Source: JBPOIC01 sp052034865 (GTDB lineage: Bacteria; UBA10199; JADFYH01). Taken from it: DNA of 64,000 bases. A program made the position numbers and the translations under genes. Positions 1-8,803 of this stretch are shown here, piece by piece. The first letter of the stretch is position 1. Each line of letters starts with the position of its first letter. A model generated the notes under the pieces. The model did not search any database and was not told the DNA's origin. It saw only the letters and a program-made list of their open reading frames with translations. The DNA is taken from positions 1 to 64,000 of the forward strand of contig JBPOIC010000014.1 of assembly GCA_052034865.1 (NCBI GenBank), given 5' to 3'.

Positions 1-50
1 CGACCTCCCGCGTGACAGGCGGGCGTTCTAACCAACTGAACTACGGCTCC
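1..50 (-). tRNA. tRNA-Asp (GTC), 3' part cut by window edge
   Basis: The reverse complement starts with GGAGCCGTAGTTCAGTTGG, a tRNA acceptor and D-arm start. An anticodon arm with stem CCCGC/GCGGG and loop CTGTCAC follows, giving anticodon GTC (Asp). The T arm and 3' acceptor strand lie before position 1. It sits 114 bp downstream of tRNA-Val on the same strand, so both are probably cut from one transcript. Confidence 0.93.
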
Positions 51-164
51 AAAAACTCATCTTCTTTAGCTTTCCTGCTTAGTAAGGTCAGCCAAAGTGG
101 GTACGTCCTTAGTGTTTAGCGCCGAAAATGTAAATAATTTTCTTTGCCAAAATCTAGGATACCA

Positions 165-236
165 TGGGCGATGTAGGACTTGAACCTACGACGTCTGCCT
201 TGTAAGGGCAGCGCTCTACCTCTGAGCTAATCGCCC
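165..236 (-). tRNA. tRNA-Val (TAC)
   Basis: The reverse complement folds as a complete 72-nt cloverleaf. The acceptor pairs GGGCGAT with ATCGCCC, the D arm contains AGCTCAGAGGTAGAGC, and the anticodon stem CTGCC/GGCAG closes loop CTTACAA with anticodon TAC. The T arm contains GGTTCAAGTCC, and the discriminator base is A. No CCA is encoded after the discriminator, so CCA must be added enzymatically. Confidence 0.95.
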
Positions 237-247
237 GGAAGACGGCC

Positions 248-276
248 TTCATAGCAGCTCGCCTTTTGAGGGTCAA
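248..276 (-). promoter_or_regulatory. Sigma70-type promoter of the tRNA-Val/tRNA-Asp unit
   Basis: On the minus strand TTGACC (271-276) is followed by a 17-bp spacer and TATGAA (248-253). The predicted start is near 241, a few bases before the tRNA-Val 5' end at 236. Spacing is ideal, the -35 matches 5 of 6 consensus bases and the -10 matches 4 of 6. Assigned from sequence only. Confidence 0.6.
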
Positions 277-382
277 GAAGATGGGTGTCTTTATCATAAG
301 TGGTTAGAAATTCCGCTGTCTTCTGGATTTCCCAAAATCTCTGTGTTAACGCCTTTTCCATTCTTAAAGAGCGCCAAGCCCT

Positions 383-2086
383 ATGCTTCAAAAACTTTCC
401 ATCCAGAATTTTGCGATTATCGATCGCCTCGATCTTGAATTTGAATCCGGACTCAACATCTTGTCGGGTGAAACCGGCGCGGGAAAATCGATCATTATCC
501 AGGCGGTGAGTTTATTGCTTGGGTCTCGTGGCTACTCAGACCTGATCCGTTCTGGGGAGTCTGAGTGTGAGGTGATGGCGACATTCGATATTGAAAAATC
601 TCCATCGGTTCGGCGTCTTCTCAGTCAGTTGGGTTATCCCGACCACTCACCTCTTGTGATTCGCCGGATCCTTGCACGCAGTGGCAAGGGAAAGATTTTT
701 ATCGACGATCAAACGGCCACCGTAGCGACGCTTCACGAAATAGGAAATAGGCTGATCGATCTGGTGAGTCAGCATGAATCCCAAAATTTGCTGAATCCTT
801 CCATGCCACTCATTTATCTGGATGAATGGGGTGGACACGGCTCCAGTCTGCACCGTTATCGTCAGGTGTATGAGGAGTATCAAAACATTCTTTTTCAGAT
901 CAAAAGTCTAGGCGAGAAGGCCAGACTCGCTCAAGAAAAGGAAGATCTGATTCGATTCCAGCTAAAGGAAATAGAAGAAGTAAATCCAAAGCCAGAGGAA
1001 GAAGAACAGCTGTTGAAAGATAAAAAAATTCTGGCCAATGCCTCGAAAATTCATGAAGCTGTATCCCAGGCAGAGTCATTTTTGTATTCCGCTTCGGGTT
1101 CCGTGACGGAACTTTTGGGCCAAGCCACCCATGCCCTCGCCCGCATTGCGCAGATTGATCCCGAGATCGATCATCCGGCAAAATCGCTTGAATCCCATGC
1201 CCTGGAGATCGAAGAAATCGCGCGGTTTTTTAATTCCTACCTAAAAAAGATCGACTTTGACTCTGGCTCCCTGACTCAAATTGAAAATCGGCTCGATATC
1301 CTTTCTTCTCTCAAGCGAAAACATGGGGGAAGTGTGACGTCGATTTTAGAGAAGAGAAGTCATCTTCAAGAACAGCTTCGACTTTTGGATGATTTCGAAG
1401 ACGCCAGTGGAGAATGGAATCGCAGGCGTGAAGAGACTGAGAATAAACTCGCTCAAGAAGGGTTGCAGCTTCGAAAACTCAGGCAGAAGGCGGCAGAAAA
1501 ACTGGCTCGCGAGATAGAAAAAGAGCTTGCGACACTATCGATGCCTCAATGTCGATTCGAAGTACGGATGAGTGCCAAAAAATCAGAAGAAGATTTGGAA
1601 GGCGGTAAAATCCATTTTTCTCCCACCGGCATGGACGACATTGAATTTCTGATTGCGCCGAATGTGGGTGAAGAGCTGAAACCTTTGGGTCTCATCGCCT
1701 CAGGCGGAGAGCTGGCCCGTATCCTTTTGGCAATCAAAACCCTGGTTCGTCGCCCCGAGAGCGCCTTTACCTTTATATTTGATGAAGTAGATACGGGAAT
1801 CGGAGGGGGGGTCGCTGAAGGAGTGGGGCGCAAACTCCAAAAAATTTCACGGTCAGCCCAGGTTTTATGTATTACCCACCTGCCTCAAATAGCTGCCTGT
1901 GCGGATTCTCATTACCAGATTTTCAACGCGCAAAAAAAACAGCGAACTCTCACGAGTGTTCGCCGTCTCGATCTTCACGAGCGAGAAGAAGAAATCGCCC
2001 GCATGTTGGCTGGGATGACAATTACTGATAAGGCAAGGCAGCATGCAAAAGAGTTGATCCGCCAGTTAAAAGAAGTTGAAGGATGA
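383..2086 (+). CDS. recN: DNA repair protein RecN
   Basis: SMC-like ATPase of double-strand-break repair, 567 aa (E. coli RecN is 553). The N-terminal ATP-binding half has Walker A GETGAGKS at residues 29-36. A central coiled coil runs from about 170 to 380 (EKEDLIRFQLKEIEE and related heptads). The C-terminal half has the ABC signature ASGGELARI and Walker B FIFDEVDTGIGGG, followed by CITHLPQIAA, as in RecN. Termini read MLQKLSIQNFAI and KELIRQLKEVEG. The ATG at 383 is used because it begins exactly at the conserved first beta strand. It stands alone, with a PP2C gene 200 bp downstream. Confidence 0.97.
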   Translation: MLQKLSIQNFAIIDRLDLEFESGLNILSGETGAGKSIIIQAVSLLLGSRGYSDLIRSGESECEVMATFDIEKSPSVRRLLSQLGYPDHSPLVIRRILARSGKGKIFIDDQTATVATLHEIGNRLIDLVSQHESQNLLNPSMPLIYLDEWGGHGSSLHRYRQVYEEYQNILFQIKSLGEKARLAQEKEDLIRFQLKEIEEVNPKPEEEEQLLKDKKILANASKIHEAVSQAESFLYSASGSVTELLGQATHALARIAQIDPEIDHPAKSLESHALEIEEIARFFNSYLKKIDFDSGSLTQIENRLDILSSLKRKHGGSVTSILEKRSHLQEQLRLLDDFEDASGEWNRRREETENKLAQEGLQLRKLRQKAAEKLAREIEKELATLSMPQCRFEVRMSAKKSEEDLEGGKIHFSPTGMDDIEFLIAPNVGEELKPLGLIASGGELARILLAIKTLVRRPESAFTFIFDEVDTGIGGGVAEGVGRKLQKISRSAQVLCITHLPQIAACADSHYQIFNAQKKQRTLTSVRRLDLHEREEEIARMLAGMTITDKARQHAKELIRQLKEVEG

Positions 2087-2288
2087 AACTGATCGGAGGT
2101 TTTAGTCTTTTTCCAGGAATACAATCTCAGATTGACTGGTTTGGATGGGGCAGGTATGGATTGAACTTTTACGGCTTGCTCATGAACTTTTTCTGTTTTT
2201 AGCTCTTATCCTTTTGTAATCTTTTATGTTTTTAAGAAATAGCCTGTCTGTTTTCTTTAGCTTTTTCATCACGTGATGGTCATTTTCT

Positions 2289-3050
2289 ATGAAAATAGAA
2301 TCCTACGGAATTTCCAATGTCGGCATGAAACGGGGTCAGAATGAAGATAATTATCTGATCAATGAAGATCTCAACCTTTTTGTCGTTGCCGACGGGATGG
2401 GAGGGCATGTCGGAGGGGAGTTTGCTTCCCGAATGGCAGTCACTACGGTTGAAGAGGTTCTACAAAGAATTTCCGGACCTGACTCAACCTTGATCCATGG
2501 GGTTAATTCTGAAGGAGCCGATTTTGGCGAGCGCCTGCGTTTTGCCATTCGGGAAGCGGGAAAACGGATTTATGATCAGGCCCTTTATGACGAAAGTTTA
2601 AAGGGGATGGGAACCACAACCGTGGCTGCACTGTTGCATGAAGGCAAGGCTTACATCGCCAATGTCGGGGATTCTCGCGGTTATTTTATTCGGGATCATC
2701 AAATTGAGCAGGCCACCGAAGATCATTCCCTAGTCGGAGAACAGATCAAGGCCGGTATTCTTTCGGCAGACGATGCAAAAGGCCATCGACTGAAAAACAT
2801 TATTACCCGATCGGTCGGATATCAGGAGGATGTTGAAAGTGATTTATCAATTCGAGATCTAAAATCGGGTGATTGCATTCTTTTGTGCTCTGATGGTCTC
2901 TCCAATCTGGTCGATAGCAAGGAAATCTGTGAATCGGTGGTTCAATATCCCCTTGTTAAGGCCTGCCAGAACCTCATCCAACTCGCCAATGAAAGGGGAG
3001 GGGATGATAATATTACGGTCGTTTTGGTGCAAGTTGTTGATATTGTTTAG
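2289..3050 (+). CDS. PP2C-family protein serine/threonine phosphatase
   Basis: Compact 253-aa bacterial PP2C (PppA/PstP/Stp1-like), a cytoplasmic Mn/Mg-dependent phosphatase usually paired with Hanks-type kinases. All metal and phosphate motifs are present: RGQNEDN, VADGMGGHVGGEFA, GMGTT, ANVGDSRGYF, ITRSVGY, CSDGL and the final GGDDNITVVLV. There is no membrane segment and no partner kinase next to it; the nearest Hanks kinase in the window is at 50210. A likely role is reversal of phosphorylation by such a kinase, but that is inference. Confidence 0.93.
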   Translation: MKIESYGISNVGMKRGQNEDNYLINEDLNLFVVADGMGGHVGGEFASRMAVTTVEEVLQRISGPDSTLIHGVNSEGADFGERLRFAIREAGKRIYDQALYDESLKGMGTTTVAALLHEGKAYIANVGDSRGYFIRDHQIEQATEDHSLVGEQIKAGILSADDAKGHRLKNIITRSVGYQEDVESDLSIRDLKSGDCILLCSDGLSNLVDSKEICESVVQYPLVKACQNLIQLANERGGDDNITVVLVQVVDIV

Positions 3051-3332
3051 GTTTTATAGGTTGACTTCTAAGCTCCCACCTTGCTAGCTAGCCCCCTCAC
3101 GACATTTCAACTCTGAGAAAAATCAGACCTTCTCTCGCAATGCTGAAAGGCTTTAACCCCCTTGTTGCAGAGAAATTTTCGGATCCTTCAAAAAAGTCAT
3201 GCGGTCCCAGCAACATCTAAGGCTTTGGGCCGATAAGGTTAATAAACACAAAGTAGTGAGTCCTCATCCTCAGCAGTCTTGATTCCAGGAGGAAGGGAGT
3301 AGTTTATTAATAGATCAGACAAGGAGTTCCCC

Positions 3333-4268
3333 ATGGCTCAATATAGTATTCTGTTGATCCCTGAAAATCACCTGGAGTCCAAACGCTTTCATTTACCCAA
3401 GATCGCGGTTCATCTGGGTCTCGTCTTCTTTGTCCTCGCCCTCTGTTTTACTACCGCCATGACCTGGGGTTTTATCCATTATCGCCAGGTTGCCCAGCAT
3501 CTTCGCACAGAAATGAAGCCAGGTGATGAGCAGACAAAAATCCAAATGATCTCAAAAATTCAGAGTCTCGAGCAGGCCTTTCAGAGGACTCAGCAATATG
3601 CTGCTCGTATTGAGTCTTTGATGCAGATGGATTCAGGTAAAATGAAGATGGGAGTAGGACCTCTTTCCGAGGAGGAAGATTTTGGAAAATACCTTGAGGA
3701 AATCAGTAAGCTTCCCAAGCCGAAAGGTCTCACTTATAACTCTTCTTTTGATACCTCTTCTAATCTTTACCAACAACTTGGCAGTAAACTTGAAGATGTT
3801 TCGAACTATGCTCTTTCTGTAGAAACCCAGCTGAATGAAGTTTATGAGCTCAGCCAGGATAAGTTTTCTTACTGGGCTTCCACCCCTTCCATTACCCCCG
3901 TCCGAGGATGGCTCACCAGCGATTTTGGAAGTCGTTCTTCTCCTTTTAATGGAGCGCCCAAATTCCATGAAGGAGTCGATATCGCGGCATCCGTGGGTTC
4001 TCCCGTCTTTGCTCCCTCTGACGGCATTGTCTCTTTTTCAGGAAACAAGGGAGGATATGGAAATGCCCTGATTTTGGATCATGGTTACGGCATTACGACT
4101 TTATATGGTCATAATTCCACCCTTGAAGTGAAGGAAGGACAAAAGGTTAAACGAGGTCAGCTCATTGCACGAGTCGGAATGAGCGGATCCACCACAGGTC
4201 CACACCTTCACTACGAAGTGCATGTTGATGGTGTCCCTACTGATCCAATGAAATTCATTTTGAGATAG
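3333..4268 (+). CDS. Membrane-anchored LytM/M23 peptidoglycan endopeptidase
   Basis: 311 aa. A single membrane segment at about residues 27-48 (VHLGLVFFVLALCFTTAM) is followed by a periplasmic coiled coil (about 65-165) and a C-terminal M23 domain. The Zn site is complete: H212 and D216 in HEGVDIA, H291 and H293 in GPHLHYEV. It is therefore probably a catalytically active D,D-endopeptidase rather than an EnvC/NlpD-type activator. The layout resembles MepM-like or DipM-like wall hydrolases. A good ribosome binding site (AAGGAG) lies 8 bp before the ATG. Confidence 0.93.
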   Translation: MAQYSILLIPENHLESKRFHLPKIAVHLGLVFFVLALCFTTAMTWGFIHYRQVAQHLRTEMKPGDEQTKIQMISKIQSLEQAFQRTQQYAARIESLMQMDSGKMKMGVGPLSEEEDFGKYLEEISKLPKPKGLTYNSSFDTSSNLYQQLGSKLEDVSNYALSVETQLNEVYELSQDKFSYWASTPSITPVRGWLTSDFGSRSSPFNGAPKFHEGVDIAASVGSPVFAPSDGIVSFSGNKGGYGNALILDHGYGITTLYGHNSTLEVKEGQKVKRGQLIARVGMSGSTTGPHLHYEVHVDGVPTDPMKFILR

Positions 4269-4466
4269 CGCCTTTTCCCCAGACATTTCTGATCCAGCAG
4301 ACTTCTTTTTGTTTTTCTCCTGATTCTGTAGAGAATTCCAATAAACAGTACATTTTTTGTAAAAGGTCATTCACCGAGAATAGAAAAAAAGTGAATCAAC
4401 CATAACCTCTTAATCCGGAGTTTAACAAAGAGCTTACTGCGGTATCCTGAAAAGAAAAGAAAACGG

Positions 4467-6509
4467 ATGAATCCTGCCTGCAGAAAAAAAACTCTTTCCT
4501 TTGCATTTCGATTTCTGATTCTGACCCTTGCTTATTATCTGGCGAGCAAGTTGGGTTGTGTGTTGGCATTTTTTGCGCCTCCAACCACGGTTGTTTGGCC
4601 TGCGGTCGGTGTCGGACTTGCGGGAATGATGCTTTGGGGATATGGAGTCGCTCCTGCGATTTTTTTAGGATCGATCCTCGCCAATTATCAACTCGGGAGT
4701 TATTGGCAGACTCCCTTGCTGGTTTCCTTGGGGAATTTTCTGCAATCATTCACAGGATATTTTTTAATCCGCTCTTTCGGTTTTGGAAATGAATGCTTCC
4801 AGACACCTCGAGGGGTTTTCCGGTTTTTTGCTTTTGCAGGTGTGTTCAGTTCTTTGTTGGGAAGCTCTATCGGGAGTTATGCTTTTTTAAAAGGTCCTTC
4901 TTTTCTTAAAATTCAAACTCCCTGGATGTTTGCCTTGGCCTGGTGGTTAGGGAATATTTCGGGAGCCCTCATCATCACTCCTCTGATTCTGTTTTGGTCT
5001 CGAGCGAATCAGTTTCATTGGAAAAAAAATCAACGTCTGGAAGCGGTCTTTCTTGCCTTTTCTTTTCTGGTTTCTGCCTGGATTGTTTTCTGGCCCAGTT
5101 CTCCATTGGCTCAGAAACATTACCCAATCGCCTTTCTCTTTATTCCTCTAATGATCTGGGTGGCCTATCGTTTTGGGCCTCGGGAAACCGTTTCTCTTTT
5201 TTTCATTCTCTCGGCTTTAGCCGTATACAGCACTCTTTTTCATACAGGTCCTTTTGTTCAGGATACCCAGGATGAATCCCTTATTCTTCTCCAGATCTTT
5301 TTGGTTGTTATGGCCCTGATGACTTTGAGTATTAGCGCTAGCAGCTCGGAGTGGAGACGAATTGAAAAGGCCTTAAGACAAAGTCATGAGCGCTATCAGT
5401 CTTTAGTTTTGGCTTCGGCTCAAGTGGTGTGGACGGCGTCTCCTGAAGGAAATGTCGTCGAAGATCTGCCGAGTTGGCGAGGTTTTACGGGGCAAAGCCT
5501 GAAAGAAATTTTGGGAAGAGGATGGATGTCGGTTTTGCATCCGGAAGATCTGGAAAAAACAGCCCTGGTTTGGGAAAACTCCCTGCGGACACAAAGCGCC
5601 CATGAGAATGAATTTCGTGTGCGCAGAAGTGATGGGAGTTATGCCCATGTCTATGCCCGTGCCGTCCCTGTTTTTGAACACGAAGGTCATATTCGGGAAT
5701 GGGTAGGTACCTGTACGGATATTACGAAACGAAAGGAACAGGAAAAACTCCTCCAGCAAAAAACAGAAGAGTTGGCCAAATCCAATCGTGAACTCGAACA
5801 ACTCTCGAGCCTTAAATCAGAGTTTGTCACGATAGTGACTCATGAGCTCCGAACCCCTTTGGCCGTGATCCTCGAAGGGATCAATCTGATATTGGAAGGA
5901 GTCGATGGGCCCGTGACCCTTTCCCAAAAAGAGACTCTCAATGTGGTCAAACGCAATATCGATCGATTGGGGCGAATGGTTAATAATGTGCTCGATTTCC
6001 AGCGTTTGAGCTCTGGAATTGGTGAATTGCATTTTGAAGAAAATGATTTAAAGACCATTGTGGATGAGGTTTGCGAAGGAATGCGTCTGGAAATGGAGAA
6101 AAAACAGATTCTACTTGAAGTGAAGTCTACCGCCACAAACATGAGGGCTGTTTGCGATTCCGATCGGGTCAAACAGGTTTTGATGAATCTGATCGAGAAT
6201 GCTTTCAAGTTTACCGAGAAAAAAGGAACGATTTCAGTGGAGGTTGAAAGTGAAGGTGATGAGGTTTCTCTTTGTGTTCGGGATACGGGAAAAGGCATTC
6301 CTCAAGAGGATCAGAAAAAAATCTTTGAAATGTTCAGTCAATCGGGTTCTCAGGGTTGGAAGGCAGGAGGTTTTGGAGTCGGACTGACTGTTTGTCGAAA
6401 AATTGCAGAGGCCCATGCGGGAAAAATTCTTTTGGAAAGTAAAGAGGGAGTTGGGAGCTGTTTCAAGTTTGTTTTTCCGAGAAGAAGAAATCTGTCAGTG
6501 GTTTCGTGA
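4467..6509 (+). CDS. MASE1-PAS sensor histidine kinase (orphan)
   Basis: 680 aa. About eight hydrophobic segments in residues 10-295 form a MASE1-type membrane sensor (PTTVVWPAVGVGLA is the typical first loop). One PAS domain (about 305-425) and a short coiled coil follow, then the kinase core. The phospho-acceptor is H459 in THELRTPLA, the N box is LMNLIENAFKF near residue 577, and the G boxes are DTGKGIP and GFGVGLTVCRK. There is no receiver domain and no response regulator gene beside it. The ligand of MASE1 sensors is unknown in general. Confidence 0.94.
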   Translation: MNPACRKKTLSFAFRFLILTLAYYLASKLGCVLAFFAPPTTVVWPAVGVGLAGMMLWGYGVAPAIFLGSILANYQLGSYWQTPLLVSLGNFLQSFTGYFLIRSFGFGNECFQTPRGVFRFFAFAGVFSSLLGSSIGSYAFLKGPSFLKIQTPWMFALAWWLGNISGALIITPLILFWSRANQFHWKKNQRLEAVFLAFSFLVSAWIVFWPSSPLAQKHYPIAFLFIPLMIWVAYRFGPRETVSLFFILSALAVYSTLFHTGPFVQDTQDESLILLQIFLVVMALMTLSISASSSEWRRIEKALRQSHERYQSLVLASAQVVWTASPEGNVVEDLPSWRGFTGQSLKEILGRGWMSVLHPEDLEKTALVWENSLRTQSAHENEFRVRRSDGSYAHVYARAVPVFEHEGHIREWVGTCTDITKRKEQEKLLQQKTEELAKSNRELEQLSSLKSEFVTIVTHELRTPLAVILEGINLILEGVDGPVTLSQKETLNVVKRNIDRLGRMVNNVLDFQRLSSGIGELHFEENDLKTIVDEVCEGMRLEMEKKQILLEVKSTATNMRAVCDSDRVKQVLMNLIENAFKFTEKKGTISVEVESEGDEVSLCVRDTGKGIPQEDQKKIFEMFSQSGSQGWKAGGFGVGLTVCRKIAEAHAGKILLESKEGVGSCFKFVFPRRRNLSVVS

Positions 6510-6587
6510 ACATTTGTTGAACCCCAATCTGATGCGCGCAAGATTTTAATAAAAATGTTTATTTTTTAAAGGATTTTTTTTATATAC

Positions 6588-6611
6588 CGCCCTCAATTCG
6601 GCTGGAGGGCG
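6588..6611 (+). other. Leader hairpin before the radical SAM gene
   Basis: CGCCCTC and GAGGGCG form a perfect 7-bp stem around a 10-base loop, 57 bp before the radical SAM start codon. It is preceded, not followed, by a T run, so it is not an intrinsic terminator of the upstream gene. It may stabilise the leader or bind a regulator. Confidence 0.4.
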
Positions 6612-6667
6612 ATTTCCTGTCGAATGAAGTCCATAACCCGAAGTATTTAAAAGGAGGTTTTAAGGAT

Positions 6668-8656
6668 ATGGCCGTTGCAATCGAAGAACTTGAGGATATG
6701 CAGCAGGAAGCAAATCAAAGCAAGATCGACCGAGCCCGTAAATACTCCTTCTACTTTCCCTCCCCAGGAAAACTTGCCTCAGAAAAACTGGATCAAGGGG
6801 GTTCGCGCTTTCTCGAAAAATGCCTCGTGGGTGTTGCCAAGGCAGCCTGGCCTGTTTTCAAACTGATCAATCGTCTTTATCAGGGAAAACCCTTTCAACC
6901 CAAGTGGGCTCCCGCTCCCATTTTAAAATCCAAAGAAAAAACATTTCCTCAATTAGGCTGGCCACGGAGCACCGATTCTCTCTGCCCGGGTTGTGTGAAA
7001 GAAGTCCGTGCTGCCGTTGTCTCGGGTCAAAAAGATTACACCCATCTGATCGAAGGAAATCCTGGAGAAATCAAAGCTCAAATCATTGAAAAAGACGGCC
7101 AGATTTTTATGGTGAAAGAATGTCCCAAGCACGGGAAATTCGAAGATATCATGGCCATTGATTCTGAATTCTTAAAGCGCATTGAAAAACTTTATCCGGG
7201 CCGTGATTTTAAATCTCCCTTAACATCCCTTCGAAACCACGGTACTTCAAGCATTCAATATGGTCGCGGTGCAGTACTCACTCTTGATCTCACCAATCGC
7301 TGCAACATGATGTGTGACCCCTGTTTCATGGATGCCAATCAGGTCGGCTATGTGCATGAGCTTTCCTGGGAAGATCTCAAGGAAATTTTGGACAACTCTC
7401 TTCAGATCAAGCCCCGCAGACAAATGTCCGTTCAGTTCTCCGGTGGTGAGCCCACCCTTTCTCCGTATTTTCTTCAGGCAGTTCGTTACGCGAAAGAAGT
7501 CGGCTATTTCAGCGTACAGGCGGCCACGAATGGCATCCGTTTCGCTCAAGACCCCGATTTTGCCAGTCAGGCCTACGACGCCGGTATGCGCATTGCCTAT
7601 CTTCAGTTTGATGGCGTTGGAAACCTTTCCAATGAACATCGCAAAATTTCCAATCTCTTCGATATCAAGTTGCGTGCCATCACCAACCTGGCCAATGCCG
7701 GAATCGACGTCGTGCTTGTGACAACGATCGTGAATTCCATCAATGACCATCAGGTCGGACCGATCATCGATTTTGCGATTCAGAATTCTGATAAAATCAC
7801 TTTCTGTTCCTTCCAGCCGGTATCATTCACTGGACGTGACGAAGACGTCAGCGACGAAGATCGCGCCCGTCAGCGTTACACGCTCTCACATCTGGCTCGG
7901 GATGTGAAAAAGCAAACAGGAATCTCTGAGCCTTTGCGTGACTGGTTTCCACTTTCAGCGATTGGTCCTTTCTCCGATTTAACCGATTTGATGAAAGGTC
8001 CTGAGCAGGAATGGGGAACCTTGAAGTGCGGCTGTCATCCCAACTGTGGAACCGGCATGGCCCTTATTGTCGATAAACAGAAGAAGAAATGGTTGCCAGT
8101 TACCGAATTCATACACCTGGAAAATATCCTCAAAGACGTCCAGGAAATCGTCGATGCCTGTCAGCCCGCCTGGTTGATGAAGCTTCAAACCGCGTGTTCG
8201 ATCTTACGCAATTACGACCCATCTAAAGCCCCAAAAGAAATGACTCTCAAAGACCTTGTTCGCAAGATCGATAAACAGACCGGCGGTAGCATGACGGCAG
8301 GCAAGATCGATTATGGTGTGGGGAAAGAACGTAAAAAAGATCGTTGGCATATCATGTTTGTGGCAGGAATGTGGTTTCAGGATCTTTTCAATTACGATTT
8401 CCGAAGAACCGAAATGTGCATCATTCCTTATGGAACGCAAAAAGGAGAAATTTCTTTTTGCGCCTACAACACTGGGATCGGCTGGAGACAGATCGTTGAG
8501 GAATTGCATAAAAATGCTTCAGTGAGTGAGTGGTACCGGCAAAAAGGTCGCCACGATGTTTACGCAGGAAATAAACCGATGCATCTTCCCAGCTTCGATC
8601 ACGAGGTGAATGTTCCACCGGCAGAAGCCAGCTCGAAATCGACGGCTATTCACTAA
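6668..8656 (+). CDS. Radical SAM protein of the Tes/Mss (COG1964) membrane-lipid coupling family
   Basis: 662 aa. The radical SAM cluster is C212-x3-C216-x2-C219 (CNMMCDPCF), followed by the SAM-binding QFSGGEPTLS. The accessory cysteines of archaeal tetraether synthase are all recognisable: LCPGC and KECPKHGKF before the core, KCGCHPNCG after it, and CIIPYG...EISFCAYN near the C-terminus. That pattern is the Tes/GDGT-MAS and MJ0619 group. Bacterial members (Mss) join two lipid tails by sp3-sp3 carbon coupling into membrane-spanning lipids. Hydrophobic residues near 45-70 could bind the membrane. A strong ribosome binding site (AAGGAGG) precedes the ATG. The substrate is inferred; family membership is clear. 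Confidence 0.87.
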   Translation: MAVAIEELEDMQQEANQSKIDRARKYSFYFPSPGKLASEKLDQGGSRFLEKCLVGVAKAAWPVFKLINRLYQGKPFQPKWAPAPILKSKEKTFPQLGWPRSTDSLCPGCVKEVRAAVVSGQKDYTHLIEGNPGEIKAQIIEKDGQIFMVKECPKHGKFEDIMAIDSEFLKRIEKLYPGRDFKSPLTSLRNHGTSSIQYGRGAVLTLDLTNRCNMMCDPCFMDANQVGYVHELSWEDLKEILDNSLQIKPRRQMSVQFSGGEPTLSPYFLQAVRYAKEVGYFSVQAATNGIRFAQDPDFASQAYDAGMRIAYLQFDGVGNLSNEHRKISNLFDIKLRAITNLANAGIDVVLVTTIVNSINDHQVGPIIDFAIQNSDKITFCSFQPVSFTGRDEDVSDEDRARQRYTLSHLARDVKKQTGISEPLRDWFPLSAIGPFSDLTDLMKGPEQEWGTLKCGCHPNCGTGMALIVDKQKKKWLPVTEFIHLENILKDVQEIVDACQPAWLMKLQTACSILRNYDPSKAPKEMTLKDLVRKIDKQTGGSMTAGKIDYGVGKERKKDRWHIMFVAGMWFQDLFNYDFRRTEMCIIPYGTQKGEISFCAYNTGIGWRQIVEELHKNASVSEWYRQKGRHDVYAGNKPMHLPSFDHEVNVPPAEASSKSTAIH

Positions 8657-8730
8657 CCATGAATAGAGCTTTCCTCTTAAGAACATTTACCAGACAGAGG
8701 AAAGATGTCAGTGTTTCCCTGGATGTTCAG

Positions 8731-8764
8731 GGCGTTCTCTCTTGTCGGGAGAGCGCCTTTTTTT
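8731..8764 (+). terminator. Strong intrinsic terminator after the radical SAM gene
   Basis: An 11-bp stem pairs 8731-8741 with 8747-8757 (two G-U wobbles) around loop TTGTC, followed directly by seven T. It lies within the first codons of a longer possible reading frame of the next gene, which argues that the real start of that gene is downstream at 8804. Confidence 0.9.
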
Positions 8765-8803
8765 CCTTTTTCAGGAATAACAGACTCAAGATTGAAAAAT
8801 GCT

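Noticed and set aside
8705..8803. Longer N-terminus for the CDP-alcohol phosphatidyltransferase
   Set aside because: It would place a strong intrinsic terminator (8731-8764) inside the coding sequence; the ATG at 8804 avoids this.
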